DNA of 62,258 bases from contig JAEWIX010000076.1 in assembly GCA_023386885.1 (NCBI GenBank), positions 1 through 62,258 of the forward strand, read 5' to 3'. The stretch is from Pseudomonadota bacterium (GTDB lineage: Bacteria > Pseudomonadota > Alphaproteobacteria > Rhizobiales > Xanthobacteraceae). The position numbers were made by a program, and so were the translations under genes. Under the pieces are notes generated by a model. It had not been told where the DNA came from and did not search any database. It saw only the letters and a program-made list of their open reading frames with translations. Of the stretch, positions 59,535 through 62,258 are shown one piece after another; the stretch's first letter is position 1, and each line of letters begins with the position of its first letter.

Positions 59535-60887
59535 CTACGACAACCCGAAGTCCAGCAACCGCCGCCCTTCGCCCTTGAGCAGTTTCTTCACGGTGTTCGA
59601 AGCGACGACTTCGTCGTCGTTGGCGTAGGCCTCGTGGTTTTTCTCGATGTCTTCGAGGCGGTAGAGGTAGTTCACCATCACGCCGGCGGATTCGCGCAGG
59701 CCTTTCGAGGAGACGTCGCCCAGCCAGTTGATCTGCTCGAGCCGCGCGCCGTTGCCGAGATGGAAGCGCGCCACGGGATCGACCGGCTTGCCGCGCGGGT
59801 TCTTCGCCTTGAGGAAGTAATGTGCCGCCAGCGGCTCGATAATTACGCGCAGCTTTTCCACCAGCTCCGGGTCGTCGATCCAGGTGTCGTCATCGAGATG
59901 GGCAAGCAGCGCGCGTTCGTCGTCGGTCAGCGGCAATTCCGGCTCGCGCTTCAGCCAGCGCATGAAACCGGGCACCGGTGACAGCGTGACGAAGGTGTCG
60001 AGTTTCGGCAACTCGCGGCGCAACTCCTCCACCACCTGCTTGATCAGGAAGTTGCCGAAGGAAATGCCGGCAAGGCCGCGCTGAGTGTTGGAGATCGAAT
60101 AGAACACGGCGGTGCGTGCGCGCTCGATCGGCACCGGCTCGCGGTCCTTTGCCAATAGCGGCGCGATGGCGCCGGGAATGGCTTCGGTCAGTGCCACCTC
60201 GACGAAAATCAGCGGTTCGTCCGGCAGCGCCGGATGGAAGAAAGCGTAACAGCGCCGGTCAACCGGATCGATGCGGCGGCGCAGATCGTCCCAGTCACGG
60301 ATCTCATGCACCGCCTCATAGCGGATGACCTTTTCGAGAATGTTGGCGGGGCTCGACCAGTGGATGCGGCGCAGCACGAGAAACCCTCGATTGAACCACG
60401 ACATGAACAGGTGTTCGAGATCACGATTGACCGTATCGAGGTCCTTGCGATCCTTGCTCAGGTTGAGCAGATCGGCGCGCATGCCGACCAGTTCGCTGGT
60501 GCCGCCCGGCGCGCGATTGAGGCGGCGGAACAGTTCCTGGCGCCGCGGCTCCGACGCGAAGTGCAGGCTGCCGCCGGCGCCGCCGACGCCGCTGCGCCAC
60601 AGTTCGATCGCCCGCTCCACCTTGTCGCGATCGGGGCCGAAGGCGCGCGCCAGCGCTTCGAAGAATGCGATCCGATCGGTGTCGTCGAGCCCGCGATAGG
60701 CATCCAGCACGTCGCGGGCGAGCACGGTGCCGGAGGCCTCGCCGCGTCCGGACAACAGACCTTCGCACAGCGCCGTCATGCCGTCCGCGTCCACCGGCGC
60801 GGCGTTGCTCCAGCCGCTACGGCGCAGCAGGTTGCGACCCCGTTCGGAGATCGACGCCAGCAGGTCGGAAAAGAAGTCATTGCTCAT
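59535..60887 (-). CDS. Malonyl-CoA decarboxylase
   Basis: A 450-residue malonyl-CoA decarboxylase, standard length. It has an N-terminal helical oligomerisation domain (about 1-150) and a GNAT-like catalytic domain. Catalytic residues expected from the family are the Ser in TFVTLSPVPGFMRW (about 288) and the His in ARFHLGNGARLEQINWLGD (about 392). It converts malonyl-CoA to acetyl-CoA and CO2. The ATG at 60887 (MSNDFFSDL) is preferred to one eight codons upstream. It lies opposite to and between the ABC permeases and a binding protein, and no matB or matC gene accompanies it. Confidence 0.92.
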   Translation of the reverse strand: MSNDFFSDLLASISERGRNLLRRSGWSNAAPVDADGMTALCEGLLSGRGEASGTVLARDVLDAYRGLDDTDRIAFFEALARAFGPDRDKVERAIELWRSGVGGAGGSLHFASEPRRQELFRRLNRAPGGTSELVGMRADLLNLSKDRKDLDTVNRDLEHLFMSWFNRGFLVLRRIHWSSPANILEKVIRYEAVHEIRDWDDLRRRIDPVDRRCYAFFHPALPDEPLIFVEVALTEAIPGAIAPLLAKDREPVPIERARTAVFYSISNTQRGLAGISFGNFLIKQVVEELRRELPKLDTFVTLSPVPGFMRWLKREPELPLTDDERALLAHLDDDTWIDDPELVEKLRVIIEPLAAHYFLKAKNPRGKPVDPVARFHLGNGARLEQINWLGDVSSKGLRESAGVMVNYLYRLEDIEKNHEAYANDDEVVASNTVKKLLKGEGRRLLDFGLS

Positions 60888-61050
60888 GGGCACGGCACTC
60901 TCGCAGCGCATTGTGATCCGATTGCGACACCGGGCATTCTATGCGGCATTCTCTATCGCCACAAAGCATATTGCCTGATCATTTGAGGCATGAAAGGATT
61001 GTTTCAAGAGCAGGTGAACGGCCTGAATTCGACAATCGAGGGAGAGGGCG

Positions 61051-62058
61051 ATGCGGGGACGCGCGATCGGCGATCTGATGATGGGCGGCGTGATGATGGC
61101 GGGCTTGGCCGTGGGCGCGCTGGCAGGCGCGGCGACGCCGGCGCAGGCGCAGCAGACCATTCGCGTCGGCTGGACCATTCCGGCCGAGGAAGCCAAATAC
61201 TGGATGATGCGGCGGCCCGCCGAATTCCCCGACATCGGCAAGAAATATAAGATCGAGTGGGTGCAGTTTCAGGGCACCGCGCCGATGACGCAGGCGCTCG
61301 CCGCTGGCGCGCTGGATTGCGCCACGCAGGGCGTGCTGTCGCTGGCGCAGGGTGCTGCGTCCGGCAACCTGAAAGCCTACATCGTCGCGCAACATGTGTT
61401 CGAGAAGCCGGGCGGGTTTTCTGTGTACTGGGCGGTGAAGGATGACTCGCCGATCAAGACCATCGCCGACCTCAAGGGCAAGACCATGGCGATCAACGTG
61501 CTCGGTTCCGGCATCTACGGGCCGATGGCGTTGCTGCTGAAGCAGCACGGCGTCGATCCGGAGAAGGACATCAAGCTGGTCGAACTCGGCTTCTCGCTGT
61601 CGGAGGATGCGGTGCGGTCCGGCCGCGTCGATGCGGCGCCGATGAACCAGCCGTTCGCCGCGCGTTCCGAGGCGAAGGGCGGCATGCGCAAGCTGTTCGC
61701 GCTGTCGGAGCAGCAGAAGAACATCGTGCACATTCTCGACGCCTGCCGCGCCGATTTCGTCGACAAGAATCCGGACCTGGCGAAAGCCTATGTCCGCGAT
61801 CTCACGCTTGGCATGAAGAAGGCGCTGGCCAATCGCCCGGAGACGCTGAAGGTGGTCAACGAGATCATGAAGGCGCCGATCCCGGTGCTGGACACCTATC
61901 TGTTGAAGGACAACGATTTCGGCCGCGACCCCGGCGCCGCGCCGAATTTCCCTGCGATCCAGCAGATGCTCGACACCTACGCCGCGACCGGGATGATCCC
62001 GAAGAAGCTCGACGTCAACCAGTTCAAGAAGGACGGCATCGTCGCGCCGCTGCAGTAG
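61051..62058 (+). CDS. NMT1/SsuA-type ABC substrate-binding protein
   Basis: A 335-residue periplasmic binding protein. The signal peptide (about 1-34) ends in TPAQAQ, followed by TIRVGWTIPAEEAKYWMM. It has the family pattern MTQALAAGALDCATQGVLSLAQG, IKTIADLKGKTMAINVLGSGIYG and later VDAAPMNQPFAARSEAKGG. This class serves sulfonate, taurine, nitrate or thiamine-precursor uptake. A strong GAGGGAGAGG precedes the ATG. It is the probable partner of the ATPase and permeases at 56953-59341, though the decarboxylase gene sits between them. Its leftward neighbour is divergent, 163 bases away. Confidence 0.88.
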   Translation: MRGRAIGDLMMGGVMMAGLAVGALAGAATPAQAQQTIRVGWTIPAEEAKYWMMRRPAEFPDIGKKYKIEWVQFQGTAPMTQALAAGALDCATQGVLSLAQGAASGNLKAYIVAQHVFEKPGGFSVYWAVKDDSPIKTIADLKGKTMAINVLGSGIYGPMALLLKQHGVDPEKDIKLVELGFSLSEDAVRSGRVDAAPMNQPFAARSEAKGGMRKLFALSEQQKNIVHILDACRADFVDKNPDLAKAYVRDLTLGMKKALANRPETLKVVNEIMKAPIPVLDTYLLKDNDFGRDPGAAPNFPAIQQMLDTYAATGMIPKKLDVNQFKKDGIVAPLQ

Positions 62059-62109
62059 GGGCAACATGGTCGTCCCCGCGCAGGCGGGGGGTAGCGGGCG
62101 TGAGACGGC

Positions 62110-62202
62110 GTCATCCTGAGGTGCTTCATGCGGAGCGTGAAGCCTCGAAGGATCGCCGTCGCCCTTCGAGGGCGCCGCTACGCGCCGCCACCTCAGGGTG
62201 AC
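62110..62202. repeat. Palindromic repeat element at the right edge
   Basis: GTCATCCTGAGGTG (62110-62123) and CACCTCAGGGTGAC (62189-62202) are inverted copies differing at one position. Between them AGCCTCGAAGGAT and CCCTTCGAGGG form a second inverted pair. The layout suggests a long folded repeat of the kind found in many copies in Nitrobacteraceae genomes. It lies 50 bases after the binding-protein stop and may aid termination. The 56 bases beyond it hold nothing recognisable. Confidence 0.65.
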
Positions 62203-62258
62203 GGCAGATGCGAAGTCTTTCAAAGGAATCCTGGTTCCGTGTTGGGCGGGATAAAATA

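Noticed and set aside
62110..62202. End of an insertion sequence
   Set aside because: No transposase fragment or target duplication is visible; the element is a short nested palindrome.

Overview
The window is a 62 kb piece of chromosome from an alphaproteobacterium, most likely family Nitrobacteraceae (Bradyrhizobium, Rhodopseudomonas or Afipia type). Supporting signs are GC-rich coding sequence, a D-tartrate dehydratase that matches the Bradyrhizobium enzyme at every catalytic position I could check, a fused transaldolase/glucose-6-phosphate isomerase, tiny DUF3309 and DUF3297 genes, and short palindromic intergenic repeats of the kind common in that family. No rRNA, tRNA, CRISPR array, integrase or transposase was recognised.

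Layout. (1) 0-1 kb: an exported formylglycine-generating-enzyme-like protein. (2) 1.3-8.2 kb: a five-gene RbsABC-type uptake operon in which one permease is fused to a strictosidine-synthase/SMP-30-like beta-propeller and a second propeller gene follows. (3) 8.2-19.1 kb: two divergent catabolic units. Leftward are hyuA, hyuB and a LivK-type binding protein. Rightward are an extradiol dioxygenase (LigA, LigB), an HpaB-type flavin monooxygenase, a dihydroorotate-dehydrogenase-like flavoprotein, a flavin reductase, an IclR regulator and a cupin. The shared promoter region carries repeated CGATA boxes. This looks like a pathway for a hydroxylated aromatic or N-heterocycle whose substrate cannot be named from sequence. 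(4) 19.1-20.4 kb: an Xre/RES toxin-antitoxin pair with a perfect palindrome inside its promoter. (5) 20.4-25.3 kb: a CzcBA-type divalent-metal RND efflux unit without an outer-membrane gene. (6) 25.3-26.2 kb: a DUF3309 microprotein, a PHA-granule-associated protein and a candidate small RNA.

(7) 26.2-39.7 kb: alpha-glucan and trehalose metabolism. glgX, glgB, treS-maltokinase and glgE run leftward; malQ and a GH15 glucosidase/trehalase run rightward. TreS makes maltose from trehalose, the kinase domain phosphorylates it, GlgE polymerises maltose-1-phosphate, GlgB branches the glucan, and GlgX, MalQ and GH15 degrade or remodel it. (8) 39.7-46.3 kb: a leftward sugar-phosphate operon (tal-pgi, gnd, zwf, pgl, gntK) that receives hexose from region 7 and yields NADPH and 6-phosphogluconate. 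(9) 46.5-51.2 kb: a leftward three-gene 2-oxoacid oxidoreductase unit (GltD-like flavoprotein, KorA, KorB).

(10) 51.5-62.3 kb: a two-fold hypothetical protein, prolyl aminopeptidase, amidase, glutathione peroxidase, DUF3297, D-tartrate dehydratase, and an SsuABC/TauABC-type importer whose binding protein is separated from its ATPase and permeases by an opposing malonyl-CoA decarboxylase gene. Palindromic repeats lie at 59.4-59.5 kb and at the right edge.

The least explained parts are the permease-propeller operon, the LigAB/HpaB/HyuAB regulon with its box array, the KorAB/GltD-like unit, and several clean but unassigned regulatory palindromes. All identifications come from reading sequence and remembered family motifs; no database search was run.
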